Below are positions 48,190-60,330 of a DNA stretch of 64,000 nt, in pieces. A model generated the notes under the pieces. It was given only the letters and a program-made list of their open reading frames with translations, had not been told where the DNA came from and did not search any database. Numbering within the stretch: position 1 is the stretch's first letter; each line of letters starts with the position of its first letter. The stretch comes from Siniperca chuatsi. Its lineage: Eukaryota; Chordata; Actinopteri; Centrarchiformes; Sinipercidae. The stretch spans positions 18,617,001 through 18,681,000 of the forward strand of contig NC_058042.1 in the NCBI RefSeq assembly GCF_020085105.1, given 5' to 3'. A program made the position numbers and the translations under genes.

Positions 48190-49380
48190 CTTTGGGAAAG
48201 GAAACATGGGATCAGTGCATCCCTAGTGTGTGATAAAGAGAACTTTATTTTACGATGCAGTTAATGCAGCATTTCCTCATTGCACTCTGGTGTAATCGTG
48301 TGCTTCCAGGGCAGTTATAGAAGGACTTTGGCTGCGTTTCCAAGGCGAGCAGGTGGAGGTGTGTGTACGTCGTGAGCAGAGGAGAAGGATCCTGCAGACG
48401 CTGGTGTGGTTTGCCGTCACCCTCGTCCTCGCCCTCTTCATCCCAGATATTGGTCGGGTGATCTCACTGATTGGAGGATTGGCAGCATGCTTTATCTTTG
48501 TCTTCCCAGGTAACATTTCCCTCATAGTTTTGCAAGGTTTCAGATTTCTGTGCAATTCTAATGTCACATTGTAAAGTCTGTCCGACATCTCTAACTTAAC
48601 AGGTCTATGTTTGATGCAAGCCAAGCTGTCAGAGACAGACAGTCGATCTGCAAGGTGAGATGCTGCTTATTCTTGGATGTCTTTCGGTGTCTTTGGAAAT
48701 TTAAAAAAAATTATTAAATTCTAGTGTGGCACAGCAACAAGGTTCTTAGATCTAACCCCACGAGGGGCCTCAGTGTGTGTGGAGTTTGCATGCTTTTTTA
48801 ACTAGAGTTGGTCCATGGGTGCTGCATTTTAGTGGCCCTTTACTACTATGTAGTTAGGATTGGTAAAACAGTATGAATTTCCTCACAGTATAACTTAAAG
48901 ATGTATTATCACACTTTGGCCATTGGGGTGCAGGAAAAACATCAAAACAAATATCGCTAGCTTATGGAATTGCTATGGCTTAACAGTCAAAAAACTATTA
49001 AACATTTAGCAGACAGAGTAACATAGCATTCATTTGGAGTTTTGTATCCATGTAAACTGAATATTGTTTGGTTTTGAATAATTGATAAAATAATCAGCAA
49101 ATTAATTGATGGTGAAAAAGTTTATTGTATTTGGGTGTTACTGTGATTTTGCCACTATTATCGACCCTTTCACATTAGAGACATTTGATTCAGTTTCTTT
49201 CACAGAAATAAGTTTACTCAAATCTGCATTAAACATTTTTTTATGATGATTTTCTTTAATATTGGTTTCTGTTACAGCTGGCACGGATTGGTGAGCTTCG
49301 GTGTTGTCATGGTTACAATCGGAGCATTCATCTTTGGCCTTACTACGACCAACTCCATTTATCAAGATGTCGTCAGCTAA
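43881..49380 (+). CDS. slc38a7: Sodium-coupled neutral amino acid transporter 7 (SNAT7)
   Basis: Amino-acid/auxin permease-fold transporter. SLC38A7 is known to export glutamine and asparagine from lysosomes. Coding exons: 43881-44132, 44556-44609, 45909-46053, 46623-46767, 46873-46971, 47081-47138, 47233-47347, 47694-47841, 48310-48509, 48603-48654, 49278-49380. They total 1371 nt, 456 aa (human about 462), and all phases close. The N-terminal cytosolic tail (residues 1 to about 47) holds an acidic dileucine motif (E20-R-A-W-L-L25) fitting lysosomal sorting. TM1 reads [19 protein letters not shown] (residues 49-67). Further hydrophobic segments follow in most exons, giving the expected ~11 helices; [14 protein letters not shown] and [20 protein letters not shown] are strong family matches. 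The start gives the conserved N-terminus; the exon upstream has short uORFs. Other SLC38 members fit less well. Confidence 0.96.
48144..48186. repeat. (AT)n microsatellite in slc38a7 intron
   Basis: About 21 AT units between coding exons 8 and 9. Confidence 0.95.
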
Positions 49381-51377
49381 AAAGAACTTTTTTTTTTTAA
49401 ATCGGAGCCAGTGGTGTCCTCGTTATTGAGTGGGTGCTTAGTCCTGTGCTGCTATTCTGAACTACTGGATAAATTAGAGAAGCGTCTCATGACACTCATT
49501 TAGAAAATCAACACCTTTTACGGCATGTCACATCCCTGCTCCATGCTGAGTTAAAGCTCCAGAGCTCTTGATTCAGTCAGGTAGTAGTCAGAGACAGCCC
49601 ACATTGCCAAGTCACTTCAGACACTTTGCCTTTTATTTTATGTAAAGGTTAAACTGCATGTTTTATTTTTATGATAGTTTAACCTAACCATGAAAACAGT
49701 TTTTGACGGTTTAGCCATCCACAGGGGCACAGAATGACTTCCCCTGTCTCTGGACCTTGTATGGGCAACCCGTTCCTGTCCTGTTTACAAGAGCTGAAAT
49801 ACTTTGTATAGAAAGGTCTTACAATCAAATTGATTTTAATAATGAAATTGTACCAATTTGTGTATTTTAACTTGCATGTCAAAGTAAATGTTTCTTATTG
49901 AAAATGACATGCTGTGGTTCCCAGGTCAAGACTTTGTTGGTGCTGCTCGTAGTTTGTCCACAAATTTTTCAATATAAAATTGAATTGATTGATATGTTTG
50001 CATCATTAAGTGATGTCAGCAGCAGGGCTGGGCAGTGTGTCTTGCTGATTTAGTTTCCAGTCAGTACCTCTAAATGAGTTAAAAAAAAGTGAGGTTCTTA
50101 ACTATTTGGGCACGGCCAACTAATCATATTTTTAAATATATTTAGGAAACCATTTGAGTTATTTTGTTTTCTTATATTGTTACATATTTTATAAAGTTAC
50201 TATGATTTTACAATTGGTTTGGAGGTGAAATCATTTAAGACAAGTTTGCAAAAGTATAAAGCTACGTTCATGTAGGCCAACATCACTTTAATGTGCAAAC
50301 AGTCAACTGCCACACAGGCTGATAACCACAGCAGCGTGCCTCTGTAAACACAGTACAGATCTGCAGGGTGTCCAAGACGAGCAGCACCTCCACATTCAAG
50401 ATATCCTCAGGATCCTCACAGGGTGGGTCTGGAAATGGTAGTCTTTAAATGTATATGTATGCAACAAAAAAAAAAAACCTTGTCTTGGTGCACAGGTGAG
50501 ATACAGCTTGGCTGTCAGTGGGGAGAAGCCAACTAGTCAAACTGAGTTTGAGATTTTATTTATTTGAATCAGTACACACCAGACATTGTTTCAAGTTCAA
50601 GAATGAAAAGTGAGGAATCTTTTTTTAATGCCCCTATATTCTGTATCAAGACCGTATCTACTTAACACTAATTAATGTTAACACATAACACAATTAGAGA
50701 CCATTAAGTTGGATTGCAAGTTAAAACAAGCTGCAAATGCAGCTGAAGTATATTTAAAATGAATGTTCAGGGGTGTACGATGACAGTAATTGAGATTAAA
50801 CTGAATTGTTTTAATCACTGGTTCTACATTTATTTAGATTATCACAGCTAATAATCTTGGGTACATTAAGCATGTTATGATCCATAAGTCAAGTGAGATT
50901 CAAGACTTGACAGCCTTGTGTTTGTTTATCCAGGTTTTATGAAACCCAGCGATATACAGTGTTTTATTTGTGGAAATGAGGGACACACTGTTGGATTAAA
51001 TACACTGATACAGCTACTGTATTGAAAAGGAAGGGAAAGGAGCTATAGTCAAAACAATAATGGTGTCTGTGACCAGTACAAGAACATCAGATTGTTTACT
51101 GAAATTTCTTGAATTCATTGTTGGAATATATATTGTTTTAATGGTTTGGTGTTGAACCATTTGTGTCTTTTTTTTTTTTAATTTAAAAAAAAAAAAAAGA
51201 TTTACTGTTTTGGTGCTGCAGACAACAATTTGTCTGGTCATGAGTGAAGGTGCGTTTATGATTTGTCCCTGATTTACTGTGTTTTCAGGCTAAAGGATGT
51301 ACAATTTATTCCAAAGGCATTAGTTAAATCAGAAATGTGTCCATGTCAAGTTTTAATGGAAATACTTGTGATATTCC

Positions 51378-51383
51378 AATAAA
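51378..51383 (+). terminator. slc38a7: Candidate distal polyadenylation signal of slc38a7
   Basis: AATAAA about 2 kb after the stop codon. A weaker variant (AATATAAA) near 49972 would give a 0.6-kb 3' UTR. Which one is used cannot be told from sequence alone. Confidence 0.35.
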
Positions 51384-51967
51384 TGAACTACATTCAAGGC
51401 ATGTGAATAAATCTAACAATTCATATGTCACTGGCAGTTCAAAACATTTAATAAAGAGATAAATGCAAGTGGAGTTGCATTTTTGATAAATGGCAATTAC
51501 CAAACCAAAACCAAAAGTCTAAGTTCAGAACAATCACCTTGTATCACTGAATTTACTTTTGCTGAAAATGTCAATGAAAACCACAAAACAAGATTCAGCT
51601 TTATATCAGTGCCACAGAATATACCTTTACATGATCAAATTAAGCTAAGTCTAAGTGGATGTACAATTTCTGTTTTGGCGTTTTAATCAGCACATTAGAT
51701 ATGAAATGAAATGGTGAGCTCAAAGAGCTGACAGGGTTTTCATTTCTATTTTGGGTGATTAGTAAAGGACTTGTACCCTTTTATACGTCTATATGTAGTT
51801 CCCCAGTTTCCGGATAATTCTCAATAAGACGACAAGGCCACCAACGAGTTTAAGGCTAAGCAGAACTGAGCTGGTGCTTTTCACTTACTGAAAATCAGAC
51901 TGAAGGCACAAATCCCCAAATTGAGCAAGAAGTGAAGCTGGCTGGTAACCAAATATTAAAGAATTAT

Positions 51968-51973
51968 TTTAAT
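51968..51973 (-). terminator. ctsa: Candidate ctsa polyadenylation signal
   Basis: ATTAAA on the minus strand about 340 bp after the ctsa stop codon. It is a variant signal; no canonical AATAAA was noticed closer to the stop on that strand. Confidence 0.3.
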
Positions 51974-52308
51974 TCACATTTGTTAATGTGTCAAAATTTG
52001 AGAGACTGTCTTAAGAGGGTTCCAGTTCTACACTATTAGCCTATATAGATGTTAACATCCTCAAAGCTGGAGGTTGGCACAAGACTTGTTAAATTTTAAA
52101 TCCAATGTGTTGCAAAGACAACACAACAAATAATGTGTCCCTCTCCAAATACTCACACTGCACTGAAGGTACTCTATGAACAATAGAAATTATGAGAATA
52201 CGTGCCCTAAAAGTCCTTTTCCCTCCAAAATCAACATCCCTGAGAAAAATGTACCATCTACTAAGTGATGAGTGCAGGTATATTACATACAGCAGTCTCC
52301 ATCATGGC

Positions 52309-55300
52309 TCAATAGGAGTCATTTGTTAAGAAAGACTGAAACATGTGGAAAGCTGGACCTGGAGCCCACTGAGGAACCATGTGACCTGCACCCTGAAACA
52401 CAGGACAGTGGCATTTCACAATAATGCAACCATATTATCAATGTAAAAAACAGCAACCATGCTTCCATGGCAGACACTAAACAACACATTGGTGGTTACC
52501 TTGACTGTCAGGAAAGTTATGTTTCCAAACTGTTGGTAGAAACCAGCAATCTGGTCATCATGAAGCCAGGTCTGGTACTTAGTGGTTGCCTAAGAACAAC
52601 ATTTTGTATTAAGAAGTGCATCTGGTTACAGTTTGAGGGGAAAACAACATTTTTAGAATCCTAAAATTCAAGTCCCTACTTTCAGGCCGAGGTCTTCCAC
52701 AAACCACTGGTCTCCCAGGAAGTTACAGGCCATGTCAGTGTCTCCGTTGTAGACGAGCGCCCGCAGGCCCAGAGAGAGCAGCTTCAGATACACGTCCTTC
52801 ACTGTTGGGTACAAGGTGGTGTATTGCTCTCCAACTTCATCACTACAAGGAAGAAAAGAGTTTATTATGATCAACATGTCGCTGACCTCCTACTGTACAC
52901 AGACAAGAGGGGAAAATGCCTCATTTACAAATTAGTCACTCCCATTTGATGGGATTGGTACATGAATGAACAATGGATTCTAGACTGCAATTTGGCTTGT
53001 GCTATTGTCTAAAAACTACTTCAGGGTGTTAAAAACAACAGCAGTTATCAAGGCAACAGATATGCATGGTCCCCAGATGATGAATCCTGACTTTGGTGAT
53101 CCCTGGACTTTTCCTCTAGTGCCACTATAATGTTCATATTTTTAGTTTTGAGTGAAATGTCTCAACAATTATTGGAGGGATTGACATGAATTTTGGTACA
53201 TACATTCATGCTCTGCTCAGGATGAATTGTAATCTCTTTGGTGATCCCCTGACTTAGTTTATGACCAAATATTTGCTCAAGTAATGACATTCCCATCAGT
53301 CTCAGTCAATAAGCACTAAACACAAAATACAGCTAACTAAACTAAGGAGAACATTATACCTTCTTACTATCAGCAGGTTAGCATGTGGATGTTAGCATTT
53401 AGCTCAAAGCACTGCTGTGCTAAAGTACAGCCTCACAGAGCAGCTACCATGGCTGTAGACGCTTAGTCTTGTTTTACTGTACTCTGCATACCTACCTGTT
53501 TTGTCTTTTAATAAAAATTGCTGCACTGTGAGTAAGATGTTCATGTGGCAAACTGTGCCGTTTTGTCATTTGGAACCTTTTTTTTTTTTTTTAATTAAAT
53601 GTCTCTTATCACGTTCTTCATGTGACATTGTCAGGTGAGATGGTCACTTTATTCTGTGTATAGATTGATAAATGAAGATACACTTTGACATATGTTACGC
53701 ACCTTTGGTTGGTACGGTGAGATTTGCTGGAATCTTGCAATACAAGGACCTCCCTTTCATTTTGTTAGGGATGTTTTGACCAACTACAGGCAAATACCGA
53801 CATTACATTCATCTAACCACATTCATGATTTTGCTGTAACATACCTGCAGATGTCCCATGGTGGCAGCGTATCTGGAATATGTAAAGCTTTCCTCACGTC
53901 GCCTCTGTTCAGCCAGTTAATCTGAGCCGTGCTGTTGATGCAGGGCGGGACTTCACCCAGAGACACGGAGGGAGGCACTCGATCTGAAAACTTCATTAAA
54001 AGATTTTTTATCATTAACGCTACAAGTCAATAAGAAGATTTTGAAGCACAGGTGCATGGGCAAGCAGCACTTGGGAAACCCTCACCTTGTGGGTGTGTGA
54101 GTGTTTCCTGTAGTTCTTAAACAGATGGCTCATGGTCCTCTCATAGCCTCTGTGGGACATTCTGCCACCCTCACAATCCAAGTACAGGGCATACTCATTA
54201 AGTCCGCTACCATACACAATACCAAAGGCTACATTCACCTGAAGGGAGACAAGGAGGAAGTAAAACCTGAATGAGTCATCCGGTAGCATCAGAAATGCCA
54301 AATTCTGAAGAAACAGTGCACACGTACCAGTGTCGTGCAGGTCTCTGAACTGGAGTTGTAGAAGTCACAGCCCCCCTTGTCACAGCAATTTATGTTCAGA
54401 TCACGCCACAAACTGCACATGAAACATAACTTGAAAAATCACTGCATCACCTACATGCGAGTCATTTATAGCTTTTTGTCGATACTTTCAATATCTGTAT
54501 ATTAATGCAGAACAATAGCATTAGGCACTCCACATACTATCAGTTACATTGATTTCACTGGCACAATTAAAACCACAAAAACAATGTTTTTCTTTGGTCG
54601 TTTGGCATTCAGTAAAGAAAAGGACTCTGAACATTAAAATACTGCTGTTCCTCCTAACTGACTGATTAAAATACAAGCTGTAGGTGCTCTTCAACTATAG
54701 ACAATATCTCCTTTTACATACACAAATCACATGTTTGTGACTTCTGAAACCTGTTTGTCCCAATGTTCCAGTGAGTGTCATTTCAAATGCAGCATCATAT
54801 TGTTTAAACTAAGAGCCAAAAGGACTCAAACTGGAGGTTACGCATGTTGTGTGCATCATTGCTGAATGAACCAGGGGAACACAAAAAGCAATGCATGAAG
54901 GCATTGCTTTTTTAACATACAGTGGTGTGGAAAAGTGTTTGCCCCCTTCCTGATTTCTTATTTTTTTGCATGTTTGTCACACTTAAATGTTTCAGATCAT
55001 CAAACAAATTTAAATATTAGTCAAAGATAACAAGTAAATACAAAATGCAGTTTTTAAAAATGAAGGTTATTAATTATTATTATTATTATTATGGAAAAAC
55101 AAAATCCAAACCTACATGTCCCTGTGTGAAACAGTGATTGCCCCCTAAACCTAATAACTGGTTGGGGCAGCCTTAGCAGCAACAACTGCAATCAGCCCTG
55201 TGGCAGCGCAGACCATCACAATACCACCACCATATTTTACTGTTGGTATGATGTTCTTTTTCTGAAATGCGGTGTTACTTTCACGCCAGATGTAATGGGA

Positions 55301-57402
55301 CACAACTTTTGTCTCGTCTGTCCACAGAGTATTTTCCCAAAAATCTTGGGGATCATCAAGATGTTTTCTGGCAAAAATGAGACGAGCCTTAATGTTCTTT
55401 TTGCTCAGCAGTGGTTTTTGTCTTGGAACTCTGCCATGCAGGCCATTTTTGCCCAGTCTCTTTCTTATGGTGGAGTCATGAACACTGACCTTAACAGAGG
55501 CAAGTGAGGCCTGCAGTTCTTTGGATGTTGTTGTAGGGTCTTTTGTGACCTCTTGGATGAGTTGTTGCTGCACTCTTGGGGTAATTTTGGTCGGCCGGCC
55601 GGCCACTCCTGGGAAGGTTCGCCACTGTTCGATGTTTTCGCCATTTGTGGATAATGACTCTCACTGTGGTTCGCTGGAGTCCCAAAGCTTTAGAAATGGC
55701 TTTATAACCTTTTCCAGACTGATAGATCTCAATTACTATCTCATTTGTTCCTGAATTTCTTTGGATCTCGGCATGATGTCTAGCTTTTGGTCTATTTCAC
55801 TTTGTCAGGCAAGTCCTATTTAAGTGATTTCTTGATTTAGAACAGGTGTGGCAGTAATCAGGCCTGGGTGTGGCTAGAGAAATTGAACTCAGGTGTGATA
55901 AACCACATATATGTTTTAACAGGTGGGACAATCGCTTTTTCACACCACTGTATTCCCTCAAAGAAAACAAGCTTCCTCTACAACAAAGTGCCACTTACTC
56001 TTCTCCAAAGAGGCCGTGGTAGTAACCAAAGTAGATCAAAGATTGGTCATTCAGAGCAAAGCTGCTGAGGCCATTTCCCACTGCAAAGCCCTGAAAACAA
56101 AAATATATTCAAAGATAAATGTTGGTAGTTAAAATATCCATCTGCTTTACTACAAAAGTCTTTTCTGAATTTCACAAAACATCTAATCATGAAACTGCAT
56201 TCGGGTGGAGGTACTGATACTGAGCAGTTGATGGTGCTGATGAGCAAAACAGAGGTTCAAGATGAGTTTGCACTTTACTTGCATCTCACCTTGAAGTTGA
56301 TTTTGGCAGCTCCAGTAACCACGCGCAGGCTGAGGGTTGGTGCATAAATTCCACCATAACTTTCCCCAAAGATGAAGAACTCATTTTTAGTGAAATTTGG
56401 GAACTTGGCAAAGAAACTCTGCAGAGCTTTGTAATTATCGTCAGCGACCTAAGAGAAGAACATGTAAAATAGAAAGGCTGTTTCTAAGCTTTTCATTACT
56501 TTTCAAAAAGGGTGTCAGTCAGTCACTGAACTCACCTGGTCATCATCAGTGGCATACTTTTTGTCATCAGAGTAGGAATATCCTACTCCTGCAGGAGATT
56601 CTACATACAGCAAATTGGCAATCTTGTTCCAGCTGAATGTGTTCTCATACAGAGTGGCCCCGTTATCATTTACCTGAAAAGGGAAATTAACAGTGCCTAG
56701 TCAAAGTCACTTTTATTCAGTGCAATTATTTATAAAGTTAGCATGCTCACATGAAAGGGTCCATTCTCTGACAGGAATCCATCCAGCGAGCTGCAGCCTG
56801 GGCCTCCATTCAGCCAGAGCACTAGAGGGTCTTTGACTGGATCCCGCTGAGAAGTCACAAACCTGCAGGAGATCAGGACCAGGATTAGTACTGCATTAAG
56901 TACTGAAAGGCCACACATACCTTTACACCTTATTCAAAATTACTTAATGGCACTCCAAAGATGAGTACAACTGATAGTATTAACAGTGTTTGTTCAATTA
57001 GCAGTAATATTCTGTTAATTTAAAATTAAACTTTAGCCTAGACTAAAAATACTAGATTATGGGAACCCTGCAGGTGATCTGATTGTTTTTTTATTTGCAT
57101 CTATAGCTCACGTTGTTCGACGGTCCTGGTCCACTTCCAGAGAACAAACATGTTACTTCATGCGAAACTGAGGTGGCGCAAGGTGATGCTTATTGAGAAA
57201 CTGCAGAAAGCCAGTCGGTTACTGTTTCTTACCAATAATGGAGAAACTTTCCCGGTTGTGCCTGGAGGTGTCCCGACCACTGTCGATATTTCGGTTTGAA
57301 CATCATACCTGGCAGGTGAGTCACCTCATCAGGAGCGTACTGAGCCCGGGAGCCGAGCTGAAACGCGGCCAGCAAACACACCAACAAACCACCGGCGTAC
57401 AT
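52309..57402 (-). CDS. ctsa: Cathepsin A / lysosomal protective protein (serine carboxypeptidase, S10)
   Basis: Lysosomal carboxypeptidase; the mammalian orthologue also stabilises beta-galactosidase and neuraminidase 1. Exons in coding order: 57402-57233, 56862-56751, 56673-56536, 56448-56290, 56090-55999, 54412-54328, 54238-54086, 53990-53845, 52842-52680, 52589-52500, 52392-52309. They total 1392 nt, 463 aa, in frame throughout. Signal peptide: [20 protein letters not shown]. Oxyanion-hole motif [12 protein letters not shown] (about 74-84); nucleophile motif GESYGG with Ser170; acid in [11 protein letters not shown] (D386/D388); His440 in [13 protein letters not shown]-glycosylation sites such as NFT and NST are visible. 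The His/Lys/Arg-rich stretch near residues 280-303 corresponds to the region where the human precursor is cut into two chains. The start is the only nearby ATG giving a signal peptide. GGPGCSS and overall similarity favour CTSA over CPVL or SCPEP1. Intron 5 carries a Tc1 element. Confidence 0.95.
53060..53480 (+). repeat. Interspersed repeat family A, copy 3 (ctsa intron 8)
   Basis: Shows 'gatgaatcctgactttggtg', 'agtgaaatgtctcaacaa', 'tttggtgatcccctgactta', 'aatgacattcccatcagtct' and 'ggttagcatgtggatgttag', in the same order as copies 1 and 2. It lacks the 'gtcggtcggt' start. It is antisense to ctsa. Confidence 0.7.
55070..55092. repeat. (ATT)n repeat inside the Tc1 element
   Basis: About seven ATT units. 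Confidence 0.85.
55151..55790 (-). pseudogene. Broken Tc1 transposase
   Basis: The reading frame begins near 55775 ([12 protein letters not shown]) with a helix-turn-helix region including [17 protein letters not shown] and [11 protein letters not shown]. It is then shifted at a small GGCC/CGGC duplication near 55595-55605 and continues as [35 protein letters not shown] and [11 protein letters not shown]. The last holds the first catalytic Asp of the DDE domain. After [14 protein letters not shown] the frame jumps into the element's 3' end, so the second Asp and the third acidic residue are missing. It cannot make active transposase. Confidence 0.85.
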
Positions 57403-57432
57403 AACTGAACTAAACTCACTTGTAACAGAAAA

Positions 57433-57471
57433 CACTACACTACACTACACTACACTACACTACACTACACT
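57433..57471. repeat. (CACTA)n pentanucleotide repeat just upstream of the ctsa start codon
   Basis: About eight near-perfect units of CACTA (TAGTG on the coding strand), starting 31 bp upstream of the ATG. It would lie in the 5' UTR of the ctsa mRNA if transcription starts farther upstream, near the E-box at 57575. Confidence 0.9.
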
Positions 57472-57481
57472 TCTCACCAAT

Positions 57482-60330
57482 GTCAGAGAGAGACGACGAG
57501 GCTTCTGACTTCCTCCAACGGCAGCTCCGCGTGAACAACTAGAACTAGAACGTCATATGACTGCTGCTGTGGGCCACGTGACCAGCGCCTGACTCTACAC
57601 GGAAGTCTGTCCTGATCCAGTGGTAGCGCGCAACATCACCTCGCCAACATAATCAACTGTCAATCAAATGTATATCTCTTTGTACAATATATTGTAATAT
57701 ATGATATGTAATATGATCAATAAAAAAATACAGCGCCTCGCCACTTCTCGCTCGTCGCGGTGGGTGTGTCAACGCTGGCAAGATATAGCGAGTAGCTTGC
57801 TCATTAGCAAACATAAAATAAAAATAAGAGACCTGCACTTTTCCCCACAGAGCAATCGTTAATGTTATTAGTAACGCCTGTGCTTTTCCTAAAAATGTCT
57901 GCTGTGAAAAAGGCCAATCCCCATGTCCATGGTGATAGGGTCTTACTTGTTTGATTAGTAAAGGATGTCTTATTTAAACTCCCTATAGACTAAAAACTAA
58001 CAAATGAACTGCTATATAAACCTCCAGTATACTGGGAAAATAATAAACACTATGCATATCATTTCTCAGAGGGTTGTGACTCACCTAATTTATTTCTAAC
58101 TTTCTCTTTCAATTTCTGTTTTTCCCCTGAGGTTTGTTCCAAAAAGTTTTACTGAGTTCTTTGAGTAAACCAGTAACCAGTCTTTTTACATCAGTCCGTG
58201 TTCCAAATTTTAGGGGTTCAACGGTTTTGGAAAAATACTCATAGCTTTTTATCACAGAAGACTGACAACGTACCTTCCTTTAATTCATCTGTCATATGTA
58301 GTACATGAACTTTAATACAAATATATCTTTTACAGGGAAAGTAATTATTCTTATGTGAAAATATATTAATGTATGCAAATGGGGAAACATTGCCCTTGTA
58401 ATAAAAAAAGAGGGTCTTATAAAATATATACTTGATTGTCTCAGTATATACTAATTTCAATGTCTTTCTCACTGTAATTGCTTTGTCGTTTGTTTAATTT
58501 CCTCTTATAAATGGCCTCTTATGAATATTTTGTTTTATTATTGACAGTGTGAGTAGGGGGTATGTACAATGTACAATTATAAACTAACACTTGGTGAATA
58601 ATCTATAAGCTGTTTAAATTTGACTAATTCTGGGCCAACAAATAAATCAATGACCCATTATTTCCTAAAAAATAAATTAAGTATATAAAAGAAATAAATG
58701 TTTTTTAAAAATCTGAGAAAATTAAAACATTTTGAGACTTTATTTTGTGGTCAAATTCATGTGGGAGATGAGACTTTAGCTTAATGTGGGCATTCTCTGA
58801 AAATAACAATAATAGCTAATGGACTTCTGAATGTTATTGGACAATTTTTTTAGTTTAATTAAAAAAAGATCTTTTTAAGGATGACGGTTGATGAATTACG
58901 CAATCTTTGCTTTTATTTTTTCTCTTTTATAGGTGTGGTATGCGATTCTAATCTGAAACACATCTTTTTGTCAAATTCAGCGAATATCTCCTCACAGTCA
59001 GCTAATCCAGTGTTTGTACACAGCCCTGGCTCTGTAAATGGGAAATAAACAAAGTGGCTCAGACCGAGCCACACAACACTATTCCAGCCATGATTTGTGT
59101 CAGGTCACATTAAATGACTTGCCCGCGGACATTCATCTTACTTTCTAGTTTGCCAGGATCTGCTGTTGTTGTATTGTTAGCTATAGTAGCAGGAGAGTTG
59201 TGAGCATCGCTGTCTGGAGCTGCTGTGCTGCGCTGGGAAACCGTCTCGTCCTCTCTGCATGTTAGCTTCCAGCAGCAACTGTAGCTAACCTTAGTTACAT
59301 TACTTCGCTCTATATTATGGTATTTGTTATGGTATTGGATTTTTCCAGAACTGCATAGACTATTACTATTTAGCCTATATAGCCGAGGTATTTTCATAAG
59401 CCATTTTTGACTTCCAACCTCTCCTGCACAATGTTTAAACAGTTCAATATGCTTACTGGCTTTTTCTAAATGTATGTGCAAATAAACTAAATTCGTTTTT
59501 TAAGGTTTAATATAGATGGAATACATATCAAATAAAGAATTTAGTTAATATCTGTTCCAGGTTGCCTTTTTTTAAAAACAAATTTTGTATAATTTTAGTG
59601 AGAGAGGATTTTATTGTGGTCGCTCGAACGTTTGGACTTTTATTGTGAAGGCAGATATATACGGCAGGCGGAAAAAATACGCGCCTAACTCCATAACAGT
59701 GGGGTGGACTATCAGAAAAGTTGGGACATTGCCGTAAACATTTGCTTTAGATTGGAATTAAACTGTGGATAAATGTACCTGTCAACCAAAACGTGTATCT
59801 AAAGATAAAATACTATCGGTTGTCGTCGTTCGCACTGCTAGCGTTAGCTCGGTAGCAACTCTGTACAGCTGGTAGCGACAACGATCCAGGTAAAAACAAT
59901 TAATTCTCATAATTTTCACTCTCGCCACTGAGGTCATGTATATAGTCTGTTTGCATGTATGTATTCGCGCTCTTTCGAACAACCAACACTTATACAACAA
60001 ATTAAGCACTTTGTATTAACACTAGCTAAACGAAAGTGAAAAGCTACACAAGATGTTAGTGTTTCCGGTACAAACTTTCACAATAGGTCTGCGCCAGAGA
60101 GAAGCAACCCGTGGTGAAATTAGAGACGAAAAGTAGCCTACATGACAATGTTTTCTTCTTTTCACAATGTATATTAAAATCTACATAAAACTACAAAAGA
60201 GGGAGGAATCAGGAAACCCTGACAAGATTTTATTTCGAAGTAAAATCTTTCCGGTTGTGTGCTCTTTGCAGCTGATTCAAACAGCACAGCGCAGGGAGGC
60301 TCCCGGGTTTGTTTTCTTCTCACGTCCAGA
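57482..60330. other. Divergent spacer between ctsa and the E2F gene
   Basis: Holds the ctsa promoter (about 57480-57600), a possible MITE fragment near 57855-57930 and AT-rich sequence. Candidate 5'-UTR exons of the E2F gene are a donor-like site at 59888|gtaaaa and an acceptor 'ctctttgcag' before 60272. No other gene was recognised. Confidence 0.5.
57575..57580 (-). promoter_or_regulatory. ctsa: CLEAR-like E-box upstream of ctsa
   Basis: CACGTG in the context GCCACGTGAC, differing from the CLEAR consensus by one base, 173-178 bp upstream of the ctsa start codon. Mammalian CTSA is an established TFEB/CLEAR-network gene, so the placement makes sense. Binding is inferred from the motif. Confidence 0.5.

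Larger units (their letters stand above)
49381..52308. other. slc38a7 3' UTR and convergent spacer to ctsa
   Basis: AT-rich, without a recognised gene. It probably contains the slc38a7 3' UTR (to about 51400 if the distal signal is used) and, from the other strand, the ctsa 3' UTR. The open frames here are short and lack motifs. Confidence 0.55.
54920..55950 (-). mobile_element. Tc1-type DNA transposon, internally deleted
   Basis: The ends are CAGTGGTGTG...CACACCACTG, flanked on both sides by TA (54918-54919 and 55951-55952), the Tc1/mariner target duplication. Outer inverted repeats of about 25 bp continue with 'gaaaagtgtttg' and its counterpart 'caatcgctttttc'. Length is 1031 bp, shorter than full-length Tc1 elements. 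It lies in ctsa intron 5 in the same orientation as the gene, with its right end only about 45 bp from the exon 5 splice donor. Confidence 0.85.

Noticed and set aside
53845..53983. ctsa exon 8 starting at the downstream CAG acceptor
   Set aside because: With phase 0 from exon 7 it reads a wrong frame and loses the [15 protein letters not shown] segment; the acceptor seven bases upstream keeps the frame.
57403..57435. Longer ctsa N-terminus starting upstream at 57435
   Set aside because: The upstream codon is GTG, not ATG. The ATG at 57402 directly opens a good signal peptide.
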